Source: Leptolyngbya sp. SIO4C1 (lineage in GTDB: Bacteria; Cyanobacteriota; Cyanobacteriia; Phormidesmidales; Phormidesmidaceae). Taken from it: a stretch of 9,336 bases of DNA. The notes beneath the pieces were generated by a model, which saw only the letters and a program-made list of their open reading frames with translations, did no database searches and was not told the DNA's origin. The stretch lies in NCBI GenBank assembly GCA_010671975.1, contig JAAHIA010000177.1, forward strand, positions 1-9,336, written 5' to 3'. The first letter of the stretch is position 1, and the number at the start of each line of letters is the position of its first letter. Below, piece by piece: positions 1 through 5,647 of this stretch. The position numbers and the translations under genes are program-made.

Positions 1-128
1 CGTTCGACGTCCTGCACGTTGAGCCCGTGTGTGGTCACCTCGGTGCCGCGGGCCTGCTCGCGGGGCGTGTACGCGTCGGTGCGGCAGGCGGGCATGGAGA
101 GCGCCAGCGAGAGGCCGGCGAGCGCGAC
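1..128 (-). CDS. Fragment of a high-GC exported or lipoprotein-like protein, probably foreign to this contig
   Basis: Read on the minus strand, codons from 128 down to 3 form one open frame of 42 codons, of which 40 end in G or C by my count. The protein begins VALAGLSLALSMPAC and continues with RTDAYTPREQARGTEV. That is a hydrophobic stretch ending in Ala-Cys followed by a polar, Thr-rich region, which resembles the end of a lipoprotein signal peptide and the start of a mature protein. The frame runs off the left edge and has no start codon on its right side, where a stop lies at 132-134. Base composition (about 74% G+C over the first 120 bases) and codon use differ sharply from every other gene here. 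I do not recognise the family. I infer a piece of another, high-GC genome joined to this contig. Confidence 0.45.
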
Positions 129-135
129 ATCTCAG
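125..135. other. Probable chimeric or recombination junction
   Basis: Composition and coding pattern switch here. To the left the sequence is about 74% G+C with a minus-strand high-GC3 reading. To the right the plus-strand frame becomes a recognisable hydrolase beginning near STQTFESYAGNVFDF, and the first HIP1 octamer appears at 192. The plus-strand hydrolase frame stays open leftward to base 23, but the translation there is Arg/Ala/Gly-rich and unlike any hydrolase N-terminus. The exact joint cannot be fixed from sequence alone. An assembly artefact is more likely than a real insertion, because neither gene is complete across it. Confidence 0.6.
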
Positions 136-1363
136 TACGCAGACGTTTGAGTCCTATGCCGGCAATGTGTTTGATTTCCGCGAGGTGGGGAGCGATCGCG
201 GCCTGGCTTATATCAATCAGTTTGAGGATGTTGGCGCGGTTGGGCTGGTGGGCTACAGCGGCGGTGGGGTCTCGGCCATTCAGACGGCAAAGGGGCTGCA
301 GCGACCGGTCGATCTGCTGGTGCAGATTGATTCTTACGATCCGCTGACCGGCAATGGGGATGAAGATGAGGTGCTGCCTGGCAATGTGAAGCGCGGCATC
401 AATTACTATCAGCAGCGCAATCGCTTCAACTTCTTTAGGGCCGACTTTGATCTGTTTGACCTGCAGGGGGCAAAGTCGGTGCAAGGGTCGCAAAATATCA
501 ATGCTGAAGATGCCTTTCGCGATCGCGGCATCACCCATCGCAATATTGACGACAATCCTCAGCTGCAGGCGCGCATCGTTGAAAATGTCGCTGCGCTGGT
601 GCTCAAAGATCTCACCTTTGATCGGCAAAATCAGCTGCAGCTGACGGGACCTGCTGTCACACCCGGCAATACGCTGCGGCTGCTGGCGGGCGATCGTCCG
701 GCGACGGCAGTGCTGAGTCAGCCGCTGGCGGCAGCGGCGTCTTTTCAAACCCAGTTTCAGTTTCGTTTGCCCTTTGCGGCGCTGACGGATGGACTCTCGT
801 TTTTGCTGGGACCCAGTCTGAGCCTCGGTGCAGCCACCAGTCTTCGGCTGCAGCTTGACCCGCTGCTGACGCCAGGCGATATCAGTACAAACAGCGTGGC
901 GCTGCTGATACCGGGTCGCCCGCCTCAGGTTTTGCCAGCTGTCCCAGTTGAGTTTAACAGCGGCAGTTCGCTCACGGCCTGGGTGAACTACGATGCGATC
1001 GCGCAGCAGCTCGATCTGTTTTTAAGCGATGGCTTAAAGCAGCCGATACAGCCGCTGCTGTCTCAGCCAGTCGACCTATCGCTGCTGGGGCCTAACCTGT
1101 ATGCTGGCTTTCGCACTGCCTCGGGCAGCCCTAGCCAGTACAGTGAAATTCTGAGCTGGCAGCTGAGCACCGCGCCACTAGTGGCTGCAGATGTGATGCC
1201 GGCTAAGCCGCTAGCGGCTTTCGTAGCGAGCAGCGTCGCTGTGGCAGACCGACAGGCGGTGCCCGAACCGGGGATCGCGGCTGCTCTGCTGAGCTGGAGT
1301 GGCTTAGTCTGGCTGAGAGGCCGACGCCGGCTGCGTGATCGAGCTGAGCGCCTGCTGCAGTAG
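131..1363 (+). CDS. Exported alpha/beta hydrolase with L-type-lectin-like domain and PEP-CTERM anchor, 5'-truncated
   Basis: Three parts are visible. First is an alpha/beta-hydrolase segment with the nucleophile elbow GYSGG (Ser codon 257-259), a likely acid Asp in LLVQIDSYDP, and a likely catalytic His in ITHRNIDDNPQLQ. Second, from about 617 to 1170, is a beta-rich region whose order of motifs resembles legume (L-type) lectins: FQTQFQFRLPF, then TDGLSFLLG, then LRLQLDPLL with DISTNSVALLIPG, then TAWVNYDAIAQQLDLFLS, and finally NLYAGFRTASG with YSEILSWQL. Third is a C-terminal PEP-CTERM signal: VPEP at 1259-1270, a short hydrophobic helix, and an Arg-rich tail (RGRRRLRDR). PEP-CTERM proteins are exported and processed by an exosortase. 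The N-terminus, including any signal peptide and the first hydrolase strands, is lost at the junction near 130; an ATG at 29 opens the same frame but translates to foreign-looking sequence. Substrate is unknown; an ester or glycan-linked substrate is a guess. The hydrolase and PEP-CTERM calls are firm, the lectin call moderate. Confidence 0.8.
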   Translation, partial: LSTQTFESYAGNVFDFREVGSDRGLAYINQFEDVGAVGLVGYSGGGVSAIQTAKGLQRPVDLLVQIDSYDPLTGNGDEDEVLPGNVKRGINYYQQRNRFNFFRADFDLFDLQGAKSVQGSQNINAEDAFRDRGITHRNIDDNPQLQARIVENVAALVLKDLTFDRQNQLQLTGPAVTPGNTLRLLAGDRPATAVLSQPLAAAASFQTQFQFRLPFAALTDGLSFLLGPSLSLGAATSLRLQLDPLLTPGDISTNSVALLIPGRPPQVLPAVPVEFNSGSSLTAWVNYDAIAQQLDLFLSDGLKQPIQPLLSQPVDLSLLGPNLYAGFRTASGSPSQYSEILSWQLSTAPLVAADVMPAKPLAAFVASSVAVADRQAVPEPGIAAALLSWSGLVWLRGRRRLRDRAERLLQ

Positions 1364-1664
1364 GCTCGGCCCTAGCGAGGGATGAGGGGCAAAGTCAGCC
1401 AGCAGCCCTACTAGCAAAAAGAAGGCAAGCAAACGCCCTAGGCGTAGCGTAGCGATGACGGGCGTGATCTGAGTTTTTACGTGAGCCATAGGGGTTACCG
1501 TAAACAGAGAACGGGGTGGAATTAGCCTCGCTATATTTAAAGCGTAGAGCGGGTAGCAAATACCGGTGCTGCTTAGGGTGACGCTACGTGAATTGTCTTT
1601 GGCTAAGATTTATCAGAATGCAGCACAGGCGGCGCTCTTGGATTAACCTCACCTAAGAATTTAT

Positions 1665-1683
1665 GAATTCCGGACGAATTCCG
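1665..1683. repeat. Two GAATTCCG direct repeats spaced 11 bases start to start
   Basis: GAATTCCG occurs at 1665-1672 and again at 1676-1683, separated by GAC. Because GAATTC is itself palindromic, the pair also reads as an inverted repeat. The spacing is about one helical turn, as in direct-repeat sites of OmpR/PhoB-type regulators, so it could be an operator for the acidic lipoprotein gene that starts at 1850. No regulator is identified. Confidence 0.35.
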
Positions 1684-1690
1684 TAGGCGC

Positions 1691-1718
1691 TTGACTCGTC
1701 TAAGACTTTAGGCATAGA
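1691..1718 (+). promoter_or_regulatory. Weak candidate promoter upstream of the acidic lipoprotein gene
   Basis: TTGACT at 1691-1696 matches five of six bases of the sigma-70 -35 consensus. A poor -10 candidate, CATAGA, lies at 1713-1718 after 16 bases. It sits just right of the GAATTCCG repeats and would leave a leader of roughly 125 bases. The -10 element is weak, so this is only a suggestion. Confidence 0.2.
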
Positions 1719-1849
1719 CAGGCGCCATAGCAAAACTTCCCTAAGCCAGAGGTAGCTTCTTCTGCTAGGCAATACTATCGGCGTGTTAAAGACTGGCTTT
1801 TACTTTATCTAAGTAGGCCATTTAATTGCTTTTGATGAGGTAGATACGC

Positions 1850-2149
1850 ATGACTAAGTGGATGTCTCAGCTGCGCTGGCAGCAGCTGCTCATAGTACCG
1901 GCTGCGATTTTACTGACGTTTTCGGTGGGCTGCCGCGTTGAGCAGGAAGAGGCAGGTGAGCTACCGGAAGTAGATGTCGAGGCTGAACCGGGTCAGCTGC
2001 CTGAGTATGATGTTGAAGGTCCTGAGGTAGACGTCACAACCGAAGAAAAAGAGGTGACGGTACCGGAGGTTGAGGTAACAACCGAAGAAGAAACAATTGA
2101 AGTGCCAGACGTCGATGTCGAGCTGCCTGGTGAAGATGCTAGCGAATAG
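1850..2149 (+). CDS. Small, highly acidic putative lipoprotein with PEVDV-type repeats, function unknown
   Basis: This 99-residue protein has an N-terminal signal-like segment (Lys/Arg near the start, hydrophobic LLIVPAAILLTFSVG) followed by Cys28. The Ser-Val-Gly-Cys context is an acceptable but not ideal lipobox, the -3 position being Ser. After Cys28 the 71-residue tail has 28 Asp/Glu and only two Lys/Arg by my count. It carries five P-(E/D)-x-(D/E)-V units at residues 39, 51, 58, 72 and 86. The last two lie in a 14-residue tandem repeat (62-75 and 76-89) with shared VTTEE...VP core. A GAGG ribosome-binding site at 1837-1840, 9 bases before ATG, supports the start. Cyanobacteria encode similar small unassigned proteins. 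Cell-surface or periplasmic cation binding, or an entropic spacer role, is plausible from charge alone and not demonstrated. It ends 6 bases from the convergent helicase gene. Confidence 0.8.
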   Translation: MTKWMSQLRWQQLLIVPAAILLTFSVGCRVEQEEAGELPEVDVEAEPGQLPEYDVEGPEVDVTTEEKEVTVPEVEVTTEEETIEVPDVDVELPGEDASE

Positions 2150-2155
2150 GCTGTA

Positions 2156-3850
2156 CTAGCTAGATACCCGGCTGCGCTTGCCTTTGCGCTTCGGCTTGCT
2201 GCGAGCCTTTTTGGACTTTAGCTTGCGCGGCTTCGGGGTATTGACGGCCACAGCCGGGACAGCTTCTAGCTTAAGAGTTCGACCACAAACTTCGACCTGC
2301 TGCAGATGCTTGAGGGTAGCCTTGGGCATTCCCTGTGGTAGGTCTACTGTACTGTAGCGATCGTAGAGCTGAATGCGGCCGATGTAGCGGCTCTCAAGAT
2401 CGACTTCGTTAGCGATCGCGCCCACAATATTTTTAGGTCTGACACCGTGCGCTCGACCCACAGCAATGCGATAGCGCTCCATCCCAGCTTCTAGCGGGTC
2501 TGAGTGCTGTCGATCGGCAGCCAGATCTTGTTCACTGGGCACCAGCGGTCGCTCCTGCTGCAGCAAAAAGGCCAGCGCGGCAGCAATCTCACTCAGGCCG
2601 GTGTCGTGGTCTTGCTGGTAGCTGCCAATCAGGTCTTCAAAGAAGCTCAGATCCTGCGCCTCTAAAGTATCTGAGAGGCGCTGCTTAAACTGGGCGACGC
2701 GCCGATCGGCAATGTCGGTATGGGTCGGGATTGGCATGGGCTCAATCGGCTGTCGGGTAGCTTTCTCAATCGAGCGCAGCATGCGCTTTTCGCGCGGTGT
2801 GACAAACAAAATAGCGTGGCCCTCGCGGCCGGCGCGGCCGGTGCGGCCAATGCGATGCACGTAGGTTTCGGTGTCGTAGGGCACGTCGTAGTTGACTACG
2901 TGGCTGATGCGCTCTACATCGAGCCCCCGGGCGGCAACGTCGGTGGCGACGACAATATCGAGCGAGCCGTTTTTCAGTCGCTCTACGGTCTTTTCGCGCT
3001 GCGCTTGCTTGATGTCGCCGCTCAGCATGGCACAGGCATAGCCGCGCGCCTCTAGCTTTTCAGTCAGTTCAGTGGTGGCATTTTTAGTGCGCACAAACAC
3101 CAGCATGGCGTCAAAGTCTTCTACTTCGAGAATCCGGGTAAGGGCGTCGAGCTTGTGCAGACCGGCAACTTCCCAATAGCGCTGCGAGACAGTAGAAACG
3201 GTGGCCGTTTTGCTCTTAATTTTGACTTCTACCGGGTCTTGCAGATAGCGCTGGGCAATTTGCTTGATCGGCTTTGACATCGTGGCCGAAAATAGCGCGA
3301 CCTGTCGACTGTCTGGCGTTTGCTGCAAAATGGTTTCCACATCTTCTAAAAAGCCCATGCGCAGCATCTCGTCGGCTTCGTCAAGCACCACGGCCGACAG
3401 CACAGACAGGTCCAGGCTATCTCGGCGGAGATGGTCGAGCAGCCGGCCGGGCGTGCCTACCACCACGTGGCAGCCGCGCTCTAGCTGCCGCAGCTGCGTT
3501 CCCATACTCTGCCCACCGTAGATTGGCACAATATGGAAGCCTTTGAGAAAGCGGGCGTAGGTCTGCATGGCTTCAGCCACCTGCAGGGCTAGCTCCCGAG
3601 TGGGGGCCAGCACTAAAATCTGCGGCTGTCTCAGGCCGAGGTCAATGCGGCTGAGCAGCGGTAGCGAGAAGGCAGCCGTTTTGCCAGTGCCGGTTTGGGC
3701 CTGTCCCAGCAGGTCGCGGCCAGCTAGCAGCGGCGGAATGCTCTCAGCCTGGATGGGCGAGGGTGCCTCATAGCCCGCATGCTCGACCGCCTGCAAAATG
3801 GGCTCGGGAAGGGCAAGCTGATCGAACTGAGTGAGGGTAGCTTGAGACAT
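2156..3850 (-). CDS. deaD: DEAD-box ATP-dependent RNA helicase (CsdA/CrhR type) with DbpA-like RNA-binding domain
   Basis: This 564-residue protein unwinds RNA duplexes at the cost of ATP; relatives act in ribosome assembly, mRNA decay and cold acclimation. All helicase motifs are present in order: Q motif (FDQLALPEPI, then PSPIQ), Walker A AQTGTGKT at 51-58, PTRELA at 83-88, TPGR at 133-136, DEAD at 157-160, SAT at 188-190, VATDVAARGLDV at 301-312 and HRIGRTGRAG at 332-341. Residues about 458-530 (RYRIAVGRAHGVRPKNIVGA onward) match the DbpA/CsdA RNA-binding domain, and a Lys/Arg-rich tail (about 540-562) probably adds non-specific RNA affinity. The length is a little shorter than E. coli CsdA (about 630). 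The ATG at 3848-3850 has an AGGT site (3857-3860) 6 bases upstream. A strong hairpin precedes it (3872-3903). In cyanobacteria the best-known homologue is cold- and redox-regulated CrhR; orthology to it specifically is inferred. Confidence 0.95.
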   Translation of the reverse strand: MSQATLTQFDQLALPEPILQAVEHAGYEAPSPIQAESIPPLLAGRDLLGQAQTGTGKTAAFSLPLLSRIDLGLRQPQILVLAPTRELALQVAEAMQTYARFLKGFHIVPIYGGQSMGTQLRQLERGCHVVVGTPGRLLDHLRRDSLDLSVLSAVVLDEADEMLRMGFLEDVETILQQTPDSRQVALFSATMSKPIKQIAQRYLQDPVEVKIKSKTATVSTVSQRYWEVAGLHKLDALTRILEVEDFDAMLVFVRTKNATTELTEKLEARGYACAMLSGDIKQAQREKTVERLKNGSLDIVVATDVAARGLDVERISHVVNYDVPYDTETYVHRIGRTGRAGREGHAILFVTPREKRMLRSIEKATRQPIEPMPIPTHTDIADRRVAQFKQRLSDTLEAQDLSFFEDLIGSYQQDHDTGLSEIAAALAFLLQQERPLVPSEQDLAADRQHSDPLEAGMERYRIAVGRAHGVRPKNIVGAIANEVDLESRYIGRIQLYDRYSTVDLPQGMPKATLKHLQQVEVCGRTLKLEAVPAVAVNTPKPRKLKSKKARSKPKRKGKRSRVSS

Positions 3851-3871
3851 GATCGGACCTGGTGAAACAAC

Positions 3872-3903
3872 GCTCGGCCTCGCTGAATTGGCAGGGGCCG
3901 AGC
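3872..3903 (-). promoter_or_regulatory. 8-bp perfect inverted repeat in the leader of the RNA helicase gene
   Basis: GCTCGGCC at 3872-3879 is complemented exactly by GGCCGAGC at 3896-3903, with 16 bases between; a further G-T wobble and one C-G pair could extend the stem. In the helicase mRNA this GC-rich hairpin would end 21 bases before the ATG and just upstream of the AGGT ribosome-binding site. No U-run follows, so an intrinsic terminator is unlikely. A structured leader suits a gene whose homologues are cold-induced and self-regulated, but that role is inferred. Confidence 0.5.
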
Positions 3904-4016
3904 TAACTAAGCTGACGCTGGCTGTGACAATCCGGGTTGAGTCGCCCGTAGAAATTGTCGCTGTTGTAGTGTAGCGCTAGCCATGCGCTATCGACATGGC
4001 AACCTGCTCGGGCCGG

Positions 4017-4787
4017 CTACAGCGAGCTAGAGTTGAGGCTCTCTGCCTCGCCGGGCGTCTGCGGCAGGTGCAGACCGCACTCTTGCTTCAGTCCCTTAAA
4101 CCGCGTATCGCGCGCGTCGGCATCATCGGCGGTGAGCGGTCGGCTAGAGTGCCAGTCACCCACGCTGACGTAGCCTTCGTCAAACAGCGGATGGTAGGGC
4201 AGATCGTGACGGGTGAGATACTGGTACACGTCTTTAGACGTCCAGCGCAAGATCGGCAGCAGCTTATAAATGCCAGTCTGAAACGTTATCCGCTCTAGCG
4301 TTTTACGGTGATCGGTCTGGCCGGCGCGCAGCCCTGCTAGCCAGGCGATCGCACCCAGCTCTCGCAGCGCTCGCTGCATGGGCTCCACTTTGCGAATCTG
4401 GTCGTAGCGGTTGAGCGCTTCTACATCCTGCTGATCCCATAGGCGGCCGTAGAGCGCTTCCATCCGGGCCGGGCTGATAGATGACTGATAGACCTTAAGG
4501 TTGAGCTGCAGCCGCTGGGTTAGCTGCTCGGCAAAGCGATAGGTCTCGGCCGGCAGATAGCCCGTATCGACCCAAATCACAGGAATATCAGGAATTTGCT
4601 GAGTCACCAGATGCAGCATCACGGCTGACTGAATGCCAAAGCTGGTGCTCATCACCAGCCCGTTGCCAAAGGTTTGGGCTCCCCACTGAACTAGTCTATT
4701 GGCATCTGCGGTTTCAAAAGTTTGATTGACGGCGGCGAGATCAAGCTCAGGACGACGAAGATCGTGCTGCAGCGTTGCATTTGCCAT
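4017..4787 (-). CDS. cysH: Phosphoadenosine phosphosulfate (PAPS) reductase, thioredoxin-dependent
   Basis: CysH reduces PAPS to sulfite and adenosine 3',5'-bisphosphate in cytoplasmic assimilatory sulfate reduction. The 256-residue product shows the PP-loop-like MSTSFGIQSAV (about 46-56), VIWVDTGYLPAETY (about 70-83), GLRAGQTDHRKTL (about 152-164), LPILRWTSKDVYQYL (about 177-191), GDWHSSRPL (about 210-218) and the C-terminal ECGLH at 236-240 carrying the catalytic Cys237. That is the only cysteine, so the CC...CXXC pattern of iron-sulfur APS reductases is absent, which points to the cluster-free PAPS-specific type. I chose the ATG at 4785-4787 because AAGGAG (4798-4803) lies 10 bases upstream and family similarity starts soon after. 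An in-frame ATG at 4854-4856 would add 23 residues, but its ribosome-binding site is only one base away. The next gene on this strand, the helicase, begins 166 bases downstream of the stop with no clear terminator between. Confidence 0.93.
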   Translation of the reverse strand: MANATLQHDLRRPELDLAAVNQTFETADANRLVQWGAQTFGNGLVMSTSFGIQSAVMLHLVTQQIPDIPVIWVDTGYLPAETYRFAEQLTQRLQLNLKVYQSSISPARMEALYGRLWDQQDVEALNRYDQIRKVEPMQRALRELGAIAWLAGLRAGQTDHRKTLERITFQTGIYKLLPILRWTSKDVYQYLTRHDLPYHPLFDEGYVSVGDWHSSRPLTADDADARDTRFKGLKQECGLHLPQTPGEAESLNSSSL

Positions 4788-4790
4788 AGT

Positions 4791-4801
4791 GGAGTCACTC
4801 C
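4791..4801 (-). promoter_or_regulatory. Palindrome overlapping the cysH ribosome-binding site
   Basis: On the mRNA the sequence GGAGTGACTCC forms a perfect dyad around one central base. Its left arm is the GGAG of the presumed cysH ribosome-binding site. A GGAG-UGA-CUCC mini-hairpin could partly hide that site, or the dyad could be a protein-binding site on DNA. The stem is only four pairs, so the effect may be negligible. Confidence 0.3.
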
Positions 4802-4937
4802 TTGTTCCGGCGCATGCCCCTGATGACTGGGCTAGTTTTGACCACCTTTGCATCATACTCCTTTAGCTGCGACAATCCGCAGCCAGCCAAGGTTTCCCTA
4901 GCAAAACCTAGCTGATATGAAACCGAACTAAACGGGC

Positions 4938-4965
4938 ATATTAAACCCTGCCGGTATAAAAGCAA
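4938..4965 (-). promoter_or_regulatory. Weak candidate promoter for cysH in the divergent intergenic region
   Basis: On the minus strand TTGCTT (4965-4960) and TAATAT (4943-4938) are 16 bases apart, a fair -10 with a poor -35. The region 4857-4976 must hold promoters for both divergent genes. On the plus strand TATAAA at 4955-4960 is the best -10-like hexamer for the pentapeptide gene, but it lies so near the ATG that the leader would be about 10 bases. Neither is strong. Confidence 0.25.
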
Positions 4966-4976
4966 GGGGAGAATCG

Positions 4977-5600
4977 ATGCGCCAGTATGTTTGCCTGGGA
5001 ATCGCCGCGATCGCAGCGCTAACGGCGGCCCTATCGCCGGCCCGAGCCTATGAGCCTGAAGATTTGCTGCAGCTGCAGACGACCGGCAGCTGCCCTGGCT
5101 GCGACCTGAGTCGGGCCAACCTGCAGGCGCAAGATCTCAGTGGCGCCGATCTCTCAGAGGCCAACCTGTCTGGCGCTAACCTAGCCTTGGCGCTGCTGCG
5201 CGAAGCCAATCTGCAAGGCGCCAACCTCAATCAGACAAATTTCTTTCGCGCGACGCTATCGAAGGCTAACCTGAGCGATGCCATCCTCAGCGATGCGAAT
5301 TTGACCCGCGCCAATCTTTCACGAGCCGTGCTGGTGCGATCGCTGTTAGATAGCGCCGATCTCTCACAGGCCAATCTGCGCTGGGCCAAGCTAGACAGGG
5401 CCGTGCTCAGAGAGGCCAATTTGCGCGGGGCAGTTTTGGTCGCGGCTTCGCTGACTGGCACCGATCTGCGAGCAGCCAACCTGAGCGGCGCTAACCTCTA
5501 CCAGAGCGATCTCAGCCGCAGCCGCACCCGTCAGACCGTCTTTGACGGAGCGCTAATGCCTAACAACGAGCGCTATGAGCCATCGGGCCTGCGATTCTGA
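4977..5600 (+). CDS. Exported pentapeptide-repeat protein
   Basis: The 207-residue product begins with a Sec signal peptide (MRQ start, hydrophobic core, likely cleavage after SPARA at about residue 24). A short EDLLQLQTTGSCPGC segment leads into about 28 consecutive A(N/D)LxX pentapeptides from residue 42 to 181 with no interruption, for example ANLSG ANLAL. Such repeats fold as a right-handed quadrilateral beta-helix with four units per coil, so about seven coils. The last 26 residues (to YEPSGLRF) cap the helix. Cyanobacteria have many of these proteins, some in the thylakoid lumen or periplasm; biochemical roles are mostly unknown. A CPGC motif (Cys39, Cys42) at the helix entrance could form a disulfide after export. 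An AGGGGAG ribosome-binding site at 4965-4971 lies 5 bases before ATG. The rhomboid gene follows on the same strand after 47 bases, so they may share a transcript. Confidence 0.93.
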   Translation: MRQYVCLGIAAIAALTAALSPARAYEPEDLLQLQTTGSCPGCDLSRANLQAQDLSGADLSEANLSGANLALALLREANLQGANLNQTNFFRATLSKANLSDAILSDANLTRANLSRAVLVRSLLDSADLSQANLRWAKLDRAVLREANLRGAVLVAASLTGTDLRAANLSGANLYQSDLSRSRTRQTVFDGALMPNNERYEPSGLRF

Positions 5601-5647
5601 TCGCCCCTTGGCGCTAGGCAATCTACCAACTTCCGCTAAAGTACAGG

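Larger units (their letters stand above)
1364..1849. other. Non-coding intergenic region of 486 bases
   Basis: No convincing gene is seen. It is more A+T-rich than its neighbours. It holds a short dyad at 1433-1445 (ACGCC-CTA-GGCGT), overlapping a looser one (ACGCCC at 1433-1438 with GGGCGT at 1460-1465) followed by five Ts at 1474-1478. That could end hydrolase transcription, but the T run is 8 bases beyond the stem, so it is not a textbook terminator. Further right are an 11-base-spaced direct repeat at 1665-1683 and five copies of CTAAG between 1603 and 1813. No tRNA or known small RNA is recognisable. Confidence 0.6.

Noticed and set aside
35..748. Long minus-strand open frame opposite the hydrolase
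   Set aside because: It is antisense to a gene with clear hydrolase and lectin-like motifs, spans the composition junction, and its translation shows no domain. GC-rich codon structure easily leaves the opposite frame open.
1304..1489. 61-codon minus-strand frame with a hydrophobic stretch (LLAFFLLVGLLADFAP)
   Set aside because: It overlaps the PEP-CTERM coding end, has no purine-rich ribosome-binding site upstream of its ATG, and its 5' part falls in a region of short dyads. It could be a small membrane protein, but nothing supports it beyond being open.
1364..1849. Search for tRNA, riboswitch, CRISPR or insertion-sequence ends
   Set aside because: No cloverleaf-like pattern, regularly spaced repeat-spacer units, or terminal inverted repeats with flanking duplications were seen here or elsewhere in the window.
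2720..3055. Plus-strand open frame of 111 codons
   Set aside because: It lies wholly opposite the helicase motifs V and VI, and the translation is a mirror of that coding pattern.
3972..3990. TAGCGC-TAGCCAT-GCGCTA hairpin downstream of cysH as a terminator
   Set aside because: The stem has only six pairs and no U-run follows on the minus strand, so there is not enough to call a terminator.
3996..4298. Plus-strand 100-codon frame between the helicase and cysH
   Set aside because: Nearly all of it is antisense to the C-terminal half of cysH, and no ribosome-binding site or domain is seen.
5231..5479. Minus-strand frame rich in LARxxFA-like repeats
   Set aside because: The apparent repeats are just the reverse complement of the pentapeptide-repeat codons.
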